Source of the DNA: Stigmatella ashevillena
Lineage (GTDB): Bacteria; Myxococcota; Myxococcia; Myxococcales; Myxococcaceae
Length of the DNA stretch: 64,000 bases
Assembly (NCBI RefSeq): GCF_028368975.1
Contig: NZ_JAQNDM010000001.1
Location: 1-64,000 of the forward strand
Reading direction: 5' to 3'
The stretch's first letter is position 1. Each line of letters begins with the position of its first letter. The notes beneath the pieces are model-generated. The model did no database searches. It saw only the letters and a program-made list of their open reading frames with translations, and had not been told where the DNA came from. Below, in pieces: positions 35,775 through 44,577 of this stretch. Made by a program: the position numbers and the translations under genes.

Positions 35775-36119
35775 ATGCCCATCTACGAATACGCGTGTCA
35801 GAGCTGTGGGAAGATCATCGACGTGCTCCAGAAGATCAGTGATCCGGCGCCCGCCGCCTGCGCGGAGTGCGGCGCCGAGAACACCCTGACCAAGGTCGTC
35901 AGCCGTTCGAGCTTCGTGCTCAAGGGAGGCGGCTGGTACTCGGATCTCTACAGCTCCACCAAGAAGGACGGTTCCTCCAGCTCCAGTTCGAGCACGGGTT
36001 CCAACTCCAGTTCGGGAGCAAGCGCGTCCAGCAGCACCACCACCGCGCCCTCTTCGACGAGCACGTCCTCCAGCCCCGCTCCGGCCCCCTCCACGCCGGC
36101 GCCGAGCACCAAGAGCTAG
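35775..36119 (+). CDS. FmdB-family zinc-ribbon protein with low-complexity tail
   Basis: The first 55 residues form an FmdB/CxxC_CXXC_SSSS zinc ribbon: MPIYEYACQSCG and CAECG, followed by SRSSFVLKGGGWYSDLY, exactly as in the family. The rest (about 60 residues) is almost only Ser, Thr, Ala and Pro, longer than usual and probably disordered. Family members are linked to gene regulation or metal handling, but the role is not settled. The gene begins 12 bases after the preceding one, so they are likely cotranscribed. Confidence 0.88.
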   Translation: MPIYEYACQSCGKIIDVLQKISDPAPAACAECGAENTLTKVVSRSSFVLKGGGWYSDLYSSTKKDGSSSSSSSTGSNSSSGASASSSTTTAPSSTSTSSSPAPAPSTPAPSTKS

Positions 36120-36167
36120 CGGACCGGAAACTGGCGAGGGCTCCAGGAGCGGCGCACACTGCCGCCC

Positions 36168-36362
36168 GTGCCCTTTCCACCTTCCAAGCGGCCTCCCCGC
36201 CGTTGTGTCCTGTGCGGTCATCCCGAGTTGACGGATGCCCGAGGACTGGGACGTTTCCTCCTCGTCCCAGATCCCGATGGCCGGGGTCCCGTATGCCCCT
36301 CCCAGCGAGGGTGCCACGCGCTGGTCCGCACCACCGAGGCGCTGACGCAAGCCACCCGCTGA
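36168..36362 (+). CDS. Small zinc-ribbon-like protein
   Basis: The 64-residue frame starts at GTG 36168 and contains CVLCG and a later C-x6-C pair (CPSQRGC), enough for one zinc ribbon. Arg/Pro-rich N-terminus and short length suggest a nucleic-acid-binding small protein. It follows the FmdB-type gene by 48 bases in the same direction. Support is codon use and cysteine spacing only. Confidence 0.5.
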   Translation: MPFPPSKRPPRRCVLCGHPELTDARGLGRFLLVPDPDGRGPVCPSQRGCHALVRTTEALTQATR

Positions 36363-36403
36363 GCTAAGCAGGGGCCTCACGCGTTCACGCCTGGGGAGGC
36401 CCC

Positions 36404-37135
36404 GTGAAGAGATGGCTCGCCGTTCTGCTCGTCCTGTTGGGAGGTTGCAGTTCCCATACGCTGCTCGCACCGGAAGACCGGGCCACGCTGGAGGAGACGC
36501 TCACGCGCCCGGAGCCCCAGCGCTACCTGCGCCTGTCCATGCACGTCACCCCGTTCTTCGGGGATGCCTCCAAACGGCTGCTCACCCCCTACCCGCCGGA
36601 GGAGGTGCTGGTGCTGAATGATCTCCGGGGCAGAACCGTCTCCCCAGGCCCCATCCAGGCCACGCTCCCCGCGGGAGCCCGCGCACGCATTCTCAAGGTG
36701 GAGTTCCCCACCTCCTGGGTGGTGGCGGAGCGCGTCCTCTACACGCCGCGCACCTGGCCCTGGGCCTACGTGGAAGTGGAAGGCACTCCCGCGGGCCCGC
36801 CCCTCGTTCTCCTCCTGCCCCCTCACCACAAGACCCGGGAGGACTTCCTCGCGGAGGTGGATCGCTTCCTGTCCCTCCAGCCCCTCCAGCCACGCCTCTC
36901 GGAATTCAGTGCCGAGATCCGGGAGGCCATCGGCCAGAAGAAGGCCGTGACGGGCATGCCTGCCGAAGCCCTGGAGATGTCCTGGGGCTACCCCGAGAAG
37001 ATCCTGCGCTCCCTGGAGGGGACCTCCCGCCTGGAGACCTGGACCTACCCGGGAGGCCGGCGCCGCGCCTACCTCACCGATGGGCGATTGACGCGCGTGG
37101 AAGAGACTCCCGCCCCCGCCCCCGCCCGTCCGTAG
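36404..37135 (+). CDS. Lipoprotein of unknown function
   Basis: The 243-residue protein has a lipoprotein signal (LLVLLGGC at about residues 8-15; GTG start 36404). The mature part begins with helix-rich sequence, then a beta-rich part with PGPIQATLPAGARARILKVEFPT, and ends in a small domain GYPEKILRSLEGTSRLETWTYPGG that resembles the SmpA/BamE-type repeat found in many lipoproteins. The tail is Pro/Ala-rich. A hairpin lies across its stop codon. Function unknown. Confidence 0.75.
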   Translation: MKRWLAVLLVLLGGCSSHTLLAPEDRATLEETLTRPEPQRYLRLSMHVTPFFGDASKRLLTPYPPEEVLVLNDLRGRTVSPGPIQATLPAGARARILKVEFPTSWVVAERVLYTPRTWPWAYVEVEGTPAGPPLVLLLPPHHKTREDFLAEVDRFLSLQPLQPRLSEFSAEIREAIGQKKAVTGMPAEALEMSWGYPEKILRSLEGTSRLETWTYPGGRRRAYLTDGRLTRVEETPAPAPARP

Positions 37136-37145
37136 ACCGGACGGG
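37125..37145. terminator. Putative bidirectional terminator hairpin
   Basis: CCCGTCCG (37125-37132) pairs with CGGACGGG (37138-37145) over a five-base loop, between the convergent lipoprotein and catalase genes. No T tract follows, so termination is inferred from position and stability. Confidence 0.55.
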
Positions 37146-37160
37146 GGCCTCCTGACCGCC

Positions 37161-39260
37161 TCAGGCCGGGGTGCTCTCCGTGTCCTTGCGGTCCCAGTGA
37201 CGGTGCTTCTTGATGGCGTCGATGAACGCGGTGGCGAAAGCATCCGCCCCTCCCGTGTCCGTGGCGATGCCCGGCGCGGCGGCGTCGATGCCACAGGACT
37301 TCAGCAGATCGACGCCCTCTTTCGACACACCGATGGCCTTGTAGTGGCGGTACGCCTCCAGGATGAAGTGCCGCGCGTCCCCATCTCGCTTCAGTGTCTC
37401 CACGCTCACGGCGCCCCCGGGAACGAAGACCGCGTCGTACTCAATGGACGCGGTCGTCATGGCGCTCTTGTCGACCTGCACGGGCTGTCCGCCCGCGGCG
37501 GTCACTGTTCCCAAGTGCTTGGCGATGATCTTCAGCTGCGCGCCTTGGCGCTTCAGCTCCGCCTGGAGCGCCTGAAGCGCCGCCGCGTCGACCCCATCGG
37601 CCACGAGCGCCGCGATGCGCCGCGTCTTGATGGAGTCCTTCTTCGTGTTCTCCATGCTGAGCGCGGGAGACGTCTCGGCCACGGACTTCGGTGGGGCCAC
37701 CGCCTTGGGCGCCGGGACTCCCACGCCCAGGGCGACCTGCGCGGCGAGCGTCCCATCGATCTTCGCCAGGATCTCGTCGACGACGCGCTTGCGGATCCCC
37801 AGGGTCTCCACCTTGCCAAGCTCAAAGCGGAGCGCGTTGATGAGGTGCTCCTGCTCGGGGGCCGAGAGGCTGCGGAAGAACATCGCCGCCTGGCTGAAAT
37901 GGTCCGCGAAGCTCTGGCTGCGCACGCGCGTCTTCTCCCCGGAGACCTTCTCCGGGAAGTGGGCGAATCCCCCCTGGCGGGTGGCGGCGAGCATCGGGCA
38001 ACCCCCGCCCAGGGAGTTCGGGTGGTAGTTGGCGCGGCTGGTGTTGATCGTCTGCCGGTGGAAACCGTCCTGCTGGTGGTTGTGCACGGGCGCAACGGGG
38101 CGGTTGATGGGGATCTCCGCGAAGTTCGGCCCCCCCAGCCGGGTAATCTGAGTGTCCAGGTACGAGAAGAGGCGTGCCTGCATCAGCGGATCATCGGTGA
38201 AGTCGATGCCCGGCACGATGTTCGCCGTACAGTAGGCAACCTGCTCGGTCTCGGAGAAGTAGTTCGCCGGGTTGCGGTTGAGCGTGAGCTTGCCGATGCG
38301 TTGCACGGGCACCAGCTCCTCCGGGACGAGCTTCGTCGCATCCAGCAGCTCGACGCCGAGCTTGGCCGCGTCCGCCTCCTCGATGATCTGCACGCCCAGC
38401 TCGTACTCGGGGAAATCTCCCTGCTCGATGGCCTCCCAGAGATCCCTCCGGTGGTAATCCGGATCCTTGCCGGCCAGCTTCTGGGATTCGTCCCAGACGA
38501 GCGAGTGGACGCCCAACAAGGGCTTCCAGTGGAACTTGACGAAGCGCGACACGCCCTGGTCGTTCACGAAGCGGAAGGTGTGAACCCCGAAGCCCTCCAT
38601 CATGCGGTAGCTGCGTGGAATGGCCCGGTCGGACATGACCCACATGACCATGTGCGCCGTCTCGGGCACGAGCGAGACGAAGTCCCAGAAGGAATCATGG
38701 GCCGAAGCGGCCTGGGGCATCTCGTGGTGCGGCTCCGGCTTCACGGCGTGAACGACATCCGGGAACTTGATGCCGTCCTGGATGAAGAAGACGGGGATGT
38801 TGTTGCCGACGAGATCGAAGTTGCCCTCCTGCGTGTAGAACTTGACCGCGAAGCCCCGCACGTCGCGCGCCGTGTCCGCGGAGCCCCGCGAACCAGCAAC
38901 CGTGGAGAAGCGCACGAACACCGGGGTCTTCTGCGAAGGGTCCTGGAGGAACGCGGCCTTCGTGTACTTCGACTGGGGCGCATACACCTGGAAGTAGCCA
39001 TGGGCGGCGGCACCTCGGGCATGGACCACGCGCTCGGGAATGCGCTCATGGTCGAAGCGCATCATCTTCTCGCGGAAGTGGAAGTCCTCCAGCAGCGTCG
39101 GCCCCCGCGTCCCCGCCCGGAGGGAATCATCGGTATGCTCGACACGGATGCCCTGGTCCGTCGTCAGATACTGGCCCGTGGCGTCCGACTGGTCCCTCGC
39201 CAGGTCCTGGTCCTTGCTCCGCTCGTTGATCGATACCGTCTTCGTCTCAGTCTTGCTCAA
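37161..39260 (-). CDS. katE: Large-subunit catalase (HPII type) with DJ-1-like C-terminal domain
   Basis: The 699-residue protein is a clade 2 monofunctional catalase, removing hydrogen peroxide. The catalytic His80 is in [14 protein letters not shown], the active-site Asn in [11 protein letters not shown], and the heme-binding Tyr in RLFSYLDTQ. The C-terminal segment from about residue 535 ([13 protein letters not shown]... AVFVPGGA) is the flavodoxin/DJ-1-like domain typical of HPII-size enzymes. The gene is divergent from msrB, so both oxidative defence genes share a 217-base upstream region. The N-terminal 45 residues are charged and probably flexible. Confidence 0.96.
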   Translation of the reverse strand: MSKTETKTVSINERSKDQDLARDQSDATGQYLTTDQGIRVEHTDDSLRAGTRGPTLLEDFHFREKMMRFDHERIPERVVHARGAAAHGYFQVYAPQSKYTKAAFLQDPSQKTPVFVRFSTVAGSRGSADTARDVRGFAVKFYTQEGNFDLVGNNIPVFFIQDGIKFPDVVHAVKPEPHHEMPQAASAHDSFWDFVSLVPETAHMVMWVMSDRAIPRSYRMMEGFGVHTFRFVNDQGVSRFVKFHWKPLLGVHSLVWDESQKLAGKDPDYHRRDLWEAIEQGDFPEYELGVQIIEEADAAKLGVELLDATKLVPEELVPVQRIGKLTLNRNPANYFSETEQVAYCTANIVPGIDFTDDPLMQARLFSYLDTQITRLGGPNFAEIPINRPVAPVHNHQQDGFHRQTINTSRANYHPNSLGGGCPMLAATRQGGFAHFPEKVSGEKTRVRSQSFADHFSQAAMFFRSLSAPEQEHLINALRFELGKVETLGIRKRVVDEILAKIDGTLAAQVALGVGVPAPKAVAPPKSVAETSPALSMENTKKDSIKTRRIAALVADGVDAAALQALQAELKRQGAQLKIIAKHLGTVTAAGGQPVQVDKSAMTTASIEYDAVFVPGGAVSVETLKRDGDARHFILEAYRHYKAIGVSKEGVDLLKSCGIDAAAPGIATDTGGADAFATAFIDAIKKHRHWDRKDTESTPA

Positions 39261-39477
39261 GGGGCTCCCTCGGTTTGGGGTGCCGCAAGCTAGTCAGGGG
39301 GTGGTGCGGCGCCCGATCTACCGGCCCCGGAAGCCATCCCATCTGAGCGGTGGAGAACGCCGGCGCGCGGAATCCGCTGCGAACCGTCCGCCATCCGAAC
39401 ATTCATTGTTTTCCAAACGGACAGTGTGGAGGTTGACTCCACGCACACGCAGTGGCGCAAACGAGGAGCAGGCAGTC

Positions 39478-39900
39478 ATGGCGGACAAGCTGATCCTGAG
39501 CGATGAAGAGTGGCGCAAACGCTTGAAGCCCGAGGAGTACGACGTGCTGCGCAAGCACGGCACGGAGTACCCCGGGTCAGGATGTTTCTTGGGCACGAAG
39601 GAGCCCGGCACGTATGTTTGCGCCGGCTGCGGCAATCCGCTCTTCCAGGCCAACGTGAAGTTCGAATCCGGAACGGGTTGGCCTTCCTTTACCCAGCCCC
39701 TCCGCCCGGAAGCGGTGACGGAGTACCACGACCGCTCTCACGGCATGGTGCGCGTCGAGGTGCGCTGTGGCCGGTGTGACGGCCACCTGGGGCACGTCTT
39801 CCCGGACGGCCCTCCGCCCACGGGGCTGCGCTACTGCATGAACTCCGTGGCCATGAAGCACGTGCCCGAGGGCCAACCCCACGAGCTGGTCAAGGCCTAG
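39478..39900 (+). CDS. msrB: Peptide-methionine (R)-S-oxide reductase
   Basis: The 140-residue protein is MsrB: zinc-binding CxxC pairs (CAGC, CGRC), the [10 protein letters not shown] motif, and the catalytic Cys in [11 protein letters not shown]. It repairs methionine-R-sulfoxide in oxidised proteins using thioredoxin. ATG 39478 has an AGGAG site nine bases upstream. It is divergent from the large catalase gene, consistent with oxidative stress control. There is no signal peptide, so it acts in the cytoplasm. Confidence 0.96.
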   Translation: MADKLILSDEEWRKRLKPEEYDVLRKHGTEYPGSGCFLGTKEPGTYVCAGCGNPLFQANVKFESGTGWPSFTQPLRPEAVTEYHDRSHGMVRVEVRCGRCDGHLGHVFPDGPPPTGLRYCMNSVAMKHVPEGQPHELVKA

Positions 39901-39911
39901 GAAGAAGCGCC

Positions 39912-40649
39912 TCAGCGGCGGCGGCGGCGGCGGTTGGCGGCGGCAGCACCGCCTCCGCCCCCCTTGCCACGGCCCCCGGCCTGAGCCTCTCCGGGCCGCG
40001 TCAGCCGGGGCAACTCTCCGGCCATCACCGGCCAGAACTCTCCCTTGAGCAGCTCCGCCACGAGCTGCTCCTGGGTGGCGATGGCCCGCTTGAAGAAGGT
40101 GGCGCCCCGGCCCACCTCATCCAAGGAGCCCCGCGCATCGCTCCCACCGGTGCAGGGCAGCTTCAGCGCCTCGGCGGCTTCCACGGCCAGGTCATTGGCC
40201 GTCTGCTTCACCTTGGCGTTGTAGCCCTCCACCGCGCTCAGCAGGTTGAGCGAGCGGATGCCATCCATGGGCGGATTGGGAAAGTCCCGGTCATAAGGCC
40301 GCGCCGCGACGATGACCGCCCCCAGCGCCTTCACCTTGGGCAGACACTCGGCCGCGCTCCACGGCTTCTCCCGGTTGCTGCCCCACATCTGCACGGGCTC
40401 GGGCGCCAGTTCCGGCTTCGGGAAGAAGCACAGGTACTGGCCCTTGTCCGTGACGAGCTCCAACCCCACGAAGACCTTCAGCTTGGACTTCGCGCCAATG
40501 TCGAACAGCTCATCGCAACCGTCCTGGGTGTTCGTCTCGGTGAAGGCAACCCCGTCCAGACCAAAGAGCGCCGCCCGCTCGAGCACGGCGCGAGGATCCA
40601 GATCGCAGCCTTTGGACAGGTGAGAGTGAGCGTGCAAATCAATCAGCAT
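39912..40649 (-). CDS. PHP-domain metal-dependent phosphoesterase
   Basis: The 245-residue protein opens with MLIDLHAHSHLSKG, the first PHP metal motif, and later has FTETN and GSDARG, the remaining metal-binding positions. PHP proteins hydrolyse phosphoesters, for instance as 5'-3' exonucleases or nucleotide phosphatases. The C-terminal 35 residues are a Gly/Ala-rich linker ending in an Arg-rich stretch, likely binding nucleic acid. A nested hairpin abuts its start codon. It converges on msrB with an 11-base gap. Confidence 0.85.
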   Translation of the reverse strand: MLIDLHAHSHLSKGCDLDPRAVLERAALFGLDGVAFTETNTQDGCDELFDIGAKSKLKVFVGLELVTDKGQYLCFFPKPELAPEPVQMWGSNREKPWSAAECLPKVKALGAVIVAARPYDRDFPNPPMDGIRSLNLLSAVEGYNAKVKQTANDLAVEAAEALKLPCTGGSDARGSLDEVGRGATFFKRAIATQEQLVAELLKGEFWPVMAGELPRLTRPGEAQAGGRGKGGGGGAAAANRRRRRR

Positions 40650-40699
40650 GGGCGCCGCTCCCTAACAGGCTCGCTGGAGCCTGTCGAGTCTCGGCGCCC
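40650..40699 (-). terminator. Nested stem-loop directly before the PHP gene start
   Basis: An outer stem GGGCGCCG/CGGCGCCC (40650-40657 with 40692-40699) encloses an inner stem ACAGGCTC/GAGCCTGT with loop GCTG (40665-40684). It ends the upstream small gene and touches the PHP start codon; the GGGAG ribosome site falls in the internal loop. It may be a terminator or a translational control structure. Confidence 0.6.
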
Positions 40700-40713
40700 C
40701 GCTGATGGAAGGC

Positions 40714-40989
40714 TTACGCGTACGCGTAGGACTGGAAAAGACCCTTGGCGGCCTGGCCGTTCTTCTCCTCGTAGGTCCGGATGAGGTAGCCCATCAGCAT
40801 GAGCGACGAGGTGTTCTCCAGCACCCGCGAGGGGTCCTTGGAAATGAGGTTGGCGCTGTAATTGAGGAAGAACTGGGCCAGATCCTCGCCCGCTTCCTTG
40901 ACGATCAACGCGTTGAGCGCGGCCGGATCCATGGTCCGGATCGCATTGATGAAATCCACCGCCAGGTCCTTCTTCGTCTTGACGTCCAT
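40714..40989 (-). CDS. Small conserved helical protein of unknown function
   Basis: The 91-residue product is all-helical by appearance, acidic-neutral and without membrane segments or cysteines (DFINAIRTMDPAALNALIV). It carries no recognised motif. ATG 40989 is used; an in-frame ATG at 41004 is equally possible and has a GGGTGG stretch upstream. Codon use matches core genes. A stem-loop follows its stop. Function unknown. Confidence 0.65.
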   Translation of the reverse strand: MDVKTKKDLAVDFINAIRTMDPAALNALIVKEAGEDLAQFFLNYSANLISKDPSRVLENTSSLMLMGYLIRTYEEKNGQAAKGLFQSYAYA

Positions 40990-41188
40990 TTGCCCATCCC
41001 CCATTCGCCGCCACCCTTCCCCAGGACCCTTCCCGGAGCGCAGACCCCCGGTGCGACCTGAGAAATCTAGGCACGGTGTCCCACCTGCAAACCCCCAGCA
41101 CCCAAGCCGCCGGGTTTTTGACACCCTGGAAGGGCATGTGCGATAACCACTGAACGCCACGGCGTGCGATTTCAAGGAGGGGAAGGCG

Positions 41189-41383
41189 ATGTTCACGGGC
41201 GTGAAGGTGTTCTCGGCGACCAAGGCCAAGGAGCGCGAGGAACTCGGCGAAAACGTGACCCGCTGGCTCAGGAGCAACTCGGACCTGGAAATCGTGGACC
41301 GGGTCGTCTGCCAGTCGAGTGACAACGAGTTCCACTGTTACACCCTGGTGCTGTTTTACAAGCACACCAAACCGCAGCCATAG
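41189..41383 (+). CDS. Small conserved protein of unknown function
   Basis: The 64-residue product (MFTGVKVFSATKAKEREELG...) has a helix followed by two strands and looks like a small alpha/beta domain. It is preceded by a very strong ribosome site (AAGGAGGGG, 9 bases before ATG), which supports real translation. No family is recognised. It is divergent from the small gene at 40714-40989 and 45 bases before the MFS gene. Confidence 0.72.
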   Translation: MFTGVKVFSATKAKEREELGENVTRWLRSNSDLEIVDRVVCQSSDNEFHCYTLVLFYKHTKPQP

Positions 41384-41428
41384 CCTTCGCCGGACGGACG
41401 CGCATCCAGGACGCGCCGTCGAGCGGCC

Positions 41429-42670
41429 ATGAGCGCCCTGCCCTCCACTGACGCCGTGCCCAGCGCGGCGCCCCCGCGACGGATGCTGCTGGTGCTCGCG
41501 TACCTGGCCTTCGTCAGCCTGGGGCTTCCGGATGCCGTGCTGGGAATCGCCTGGCCGTCCATCCGCGAGACGTTCGCCCTGCCCCAGGCCGTGATGGGTG
41601 CCCTGCTCGCAGCGAGCGCCTCGGCCTATTTCCTCTCGGGATTGCTCGCCGGACGGTTTGTCAGCGCCCTCGGCATTGGCGGCCTGCTCGCCGCCAGCAC
41701 GGGGCTGGTGACCCTGGGCGTCACGGGCTACACCCTGGCGCCCGCCTTTGTCCTGATGGTGGGGGCCGCCTGCATCATCGGCTTCGGGTCCGGCGCGGTC
41801 GACGCGGGGCTCAACACCTATGCCGCCCAGAACTTCGGGCCGCGCCACATGTCCTGGCTGCACGCCGCTTACAGCGTCGGAGCCGCGCTCGGCCCCATGC
41901 TGATGACGACGGTGCTCACGGCGGGCGCGCACTGGCAAGTGGGCTATGCCGTCATCGCCGCGACGCTCGGGCTGCTCGCGGTGGCCTTCATCACGAGCCG
42001 TCGGCAATGGGGCGGGCCGCCCGCGCTGGCTTCTTCCGAGGCGCCGGTGAGCCCGGCCCCAGGTGCTGGGCTCACCGCCCGGGCCGTGCTTCGCCGCCCC
42101 CGCGTCTGGCTGCAGATAGGCCTGTTCTTCGTCTATGGGGGCATCGAAGTCACCGCGGGGCAATGGAGCTACACCGTCCTCACCGAGTCGCGGGCCGTGA
42201 GCACGGCGACGGCTGGCGCGTGGGTCGTCCTTTATTGGGGGAGCCTGCTGGCAGGACGCATCCTCCTCGGCTTCGTCGTCGAGCGGATCGGCACGGCCCG
42301 GCTGCTGAGGCTCAGCAGCGTGGCGGCGATGCTGGGCGCGCTTCTCTTCGCCCTCCCCGGCCTGCCAGGCGTCTTCAGCGCTCTGGGGTTGGCCATTCTG
42401 GGCTTCGCGCTCGCGCCCATCTTTCCCGGGCTCATGAGCGAAACACCCCGGCGCGTGGGGGGGGAGGCCGCCGCGCACTCGGTGGGGTTTCAAGTCAGCG
42501 CGGCCACGGCCGGCATCGCGATCCTCCCAAGCTCCGCGGGCCTTCTGGGCGAGAAGATGGGCCTGTCGGCCGTCCCGGTCTTCCTCGCCCTGATCGCGGC
42601 GCTGTTTCTCGTGCTCCACGAGCTGCTCGTGGCCCACGCGGACCGCCCTGCCTCTGGGAATGCCTCCTGA
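41429..42670 (+). CDS. MFS transporter, FucP/BypA-like
   Basis: The 413-residue protein has twelve hydrophobic helices in two halves separated by a polar loop (about residues 190-215). Features such as the LGLPDAVLGIAWPSIRETF start and GFGSGAVDAGLNTYAAQNF are typical of the FucP-related group of major facilitator transporters for sugars or small solutes. ATG 41429 is used. The stop overlaps the frame of the next small gene. Substrate unknown. Confidence 0.88.
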   Translation: MSALPSTDAVPSAAPPRRMLLVLAYLAFVSLGLPDAVLGIAWPSIRETFALPQAVMGALLAASASAYFLSGLLAGRFVSALGIGGLLAASTGLVTLGVTGYTLAPAFVLMVGAACIIGFGSGAVDAGLNTYAAQNFGPRHMSWLHAAYSVGAALGPMLMTTVLTAGAHWQVGYAVIAATLGLLAVAFITSRRQWGGPPALASSEAPVSPAPGAGLTARAVLRRPRVWLQIGLFFVYGGIEVTAGQWSYTVLTESRAVSTATAGAWVVLYWGSLLAGRILLGFVVERIGTARLLRLSSVAAMLGALLFALPGLPGVFSALGLAILGFALAPIFPGLMSETPRRVGGEAAAHSVGFQVSAATAGIAILPSSAGLLGEKMGLSAVPVFLALIAALFLVLHELLVAHADRPASGNAS

Positions 42671-43017
42671 GCGAGACCGCGTCGTGGCAACCCTTCCTGG
42701 GGGCAAGCACCTTGGGCCTTCCTGGCGCCCAGGGAGGCCTCATCACCCGGGATGAGGCTTACGCAGGCCGGGTGCGCCTGACGCTGGAGCAGGACGAGGA
42801 CCGGTCCTTTTATGCCCTCACCTGCGGCATCCCGGAATGGCTCTCCCACAGCCGATTCTTCGGCAGCGCCGACGAGGCCACGGCCGCGTTCGAGGCCATG
42901 CGGCCCGCCCTGGTGGAACTGTGGTCACGGCTCCCCGCGGGAGGGCCTCGGAGCAGTCCGGACGCGGCCCGCCTGGCCGGTCCCCTGCTCGCAGCCTTCG
43001 TCGCGCGTTTCTCCTGA
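42667..43017 (+). CDS. Conserved small protein of unknown function
   Basis: The frame ending at 43017 encodes about 116 residues with convincing codon use (LTLEQDEDRSFYALTCGIPEWL, then EATAAFEAMRPALVELW). The start is unclear: there is no ATG or GTG, and the candidates are CTG 42667, which would overlap the MFS stop as CTGA, or a TTG at about 42712. No motif is recognised. Cotranscription with the MFS gene is likely. Confidence 0.6.
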   Translation: MSETASWQPFLGASTLGLPGAQGGLITRDEAYAGRVRLTLEQDEDRSFYALTCGIPEWLSHSRFFGSADEATAAFEAMRPALVELWSRLPAGGPRSSPDAARLAGPLLAAFVARFS

Positions 43018-43036
43018 CATCGGCGTCCGCTCCCGC

Positions 43037-43963
43037 TCAATAGACGACGAGCGGATGCGGCATGTAGTAGCTGACGATGCTCAGCACAGGGATGCTCGGG
43101 CCTTCGTCCTCCTCGTCCGAAGCGCCGGAGGTGGTCCGCATCCCATCGAAGCGCGCGAGGATGATGAAGTCCCGGCCCGGCGCCAGGAACGGATCCTGGC
43201 TCGCCAGCCGCCCGAGCGCCTCCCGTCCCGTCTCGCTAGAGATGTTGTCGTACGTGGGAAGAGTGACCGTGTCGCGGCTCAGCTCGGTCTGCACCAGCGA
43301 GCCACCGACGTTGCCACTGCCGAGCGTCGTTTGCCCGCCCAGATCCCCCGTGGTGGAGAACGCGCTCTCCCGGAGCCGGGCCGTCCCGATCTGCTGATCC
43401 TTGGCGACCGAGCCCAACCCCTGTTCGACGAGCCACAGCGTGGACTTGTCGCCCTCGCTGCGCATGTCCCCGACCTGGGCCCGGACGAGGATGTAGCGAC
43501 CCTTGTACGTGTCCGGCTGTGCGATGGCGGAAGAGAGCGAGAAGATGGGCAGCTTGCGCTCGTGGAGCAGCCGGAGGTCCCCCTCCACACTGCCGCCTCG
43601 CTGCGCCACCACCTTGGCCAGAAGGGCCGCGCCCTCAGGGCGGGTGCGCAGCTCGGGCGTCCACGTGCGATCGATCAAGGCCTGGAGCTGCGTGAAGGGA
43701 GTGCCCTCCACGCAGGCCTTCAGCGCCGACCAGGCACTCTCCCGGGAGACAGGCAGATACCGGCGTGCCTGCCGCTCGCAGACAGCGGGGTTGGGAAACT
43801 GGGCCGCGAACGCCTTGGCGTCAAAAGGCTGCGGGGAAGCGCCGACGTTCGAGGAGGTGCTCGGAGAGGACCGTTCTTCGTCCTCGAGCGCCTCGGCGGA
43901 CCGCGTGCTCGCGCATCCCCCGCTGATCGCCCCCAGCAAGAGCCATCCCCAGGCGCGCTTCAT
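43037..43963 (-). CDS. Lipoprotein of unknown function
   Basis: The 308-residue protein has a lipoprotein signal (LLGAISGGC at about residues 9-17). The mature part is acidic near the N-terminus, then a domain containing DTYKGRYILVRAQVGDM and later a beta-rich part with FLAPGRDFIILARFDGMR, a pattern seen in nucleic-acid-binding OB-like or tRNA-anticodon-like lipoprotein domains, though not conclusive. Its ATG overlaps the TGA of the preceding exported-protein gene. Function unknown. Confidence 0.75.
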   Translation of the reverse strand: MKRAWGWLLLGAISGGCASTRSAEALEDEERSSPSTSSNVGASPQPFDAKAFAAQFPNPAVCERQARRYLPVSRESAWSALKACVEGTPFTQLQALIDRTWTPELRTRPEGAALLAKVVAQRGGSVEGDLRLLHERKLPIFSLSSAIAQPDTYKGRYILVRAQVGDMRSEGDKSTLWLVEQGLGSVAKDQQIGTARLRESAFSTTGDLGGQTTLGSGNVGGSLVQTELSRDTVTLPTYDNISSETGREALGRLASQDPFLAPGRDFIILARFDGMRTTSGASDEEDEGPSIPVLSIVSYYMPHPLVVY

Positions 43964-44454
43964 GGCGTCCCCTTTTCGTAAGCCTTGGCCACCGTGGACC
44001 GCATCTGGGCCTCCTGAAGCACCCCGGCCAGCGCGCGGTAGCAGGCCCGTGCGGCGGGGGCGAAGCGCCCCTCGGCGTCCACCAGCACGCTCTCCTCCAG
44101 CCCGCAGCGCTCTTCCGCGACGGCGAGGGTCCTCCGCTCACAGAAAGCCGCGATGTTGCGGTCCCCCTGGCCTTCTTGCGAGGGAGACTTGGAGGCCTCG
44201 GCGCACAGCTTCCGGGCCACCTCTTGAACGAGCCGGATGTTGGCGGAGGCCTGCTCCCGGCTGGGCGCAGCGGACGTCAACTCCGCTTCGAAGACACACT
44301 CCCGGCCGGCGCGCAGGGTATCCACCGTGCAGGACCAGGCCGTGGGGGATTCATCCACCAAGGGCGGCGCATCCAGGGCTTGAGGGGACACGGACGAAGC
44401 GCCGTCACCCGGCGCCGCGCCCAGCAAGAGCGAGAGGAACATGACGGTCAACAT
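43960..44454 (-). CDS. Exported Cys-rich protein of unknown function
   Basis: The 164-residue product has a short signal peptide (MLTVMFLSLLLGAAPG) and six cysteines in the mature part, probably disulfide-bonded in the periplasm. It is helical in the second half (RSTVAKAYEKG near the end). Its TGA overlaps the ATG of the downstream lipoprotein gene (ATGA), so the two are likely a functional pair. No family recognised. Confidence 0.72.
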   Translation of the reverse strand: MLTVMFLSLLLGAAPGDGASSVSPQALDAPPLVDESPTAWSCTVDTLRAGRECVFEAELTSAAPSREQASANIRLVQEVARKLCAEASKSPSQEGQGDRNIAAFCERRTLAVAEERCGLEESVLVDAEGRFAPAARACYRALAGVLQEAQMRSTVAKAYEKGTP

Positions 44455-44577
44455 GAGTCGCTAGCGTAGGCCCGCTTCGCGCCAGGCTCAATCGAGGGCA
44501 CGGCGGACTGTCGTGCGCGCTGCACCTGCGAGGGAGTTCCTTTCCCTACCCCTTGGCCTTGGACTAAACCCCTGGGG

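Noticed and set aside
36168-36362. Treating the small zinc-ribbon frame as a chance frame
   Set aside because: Rejection was considered, but the cysteine spacing and position after the FmdB-type gene made it worth keeping at moderate confidence.
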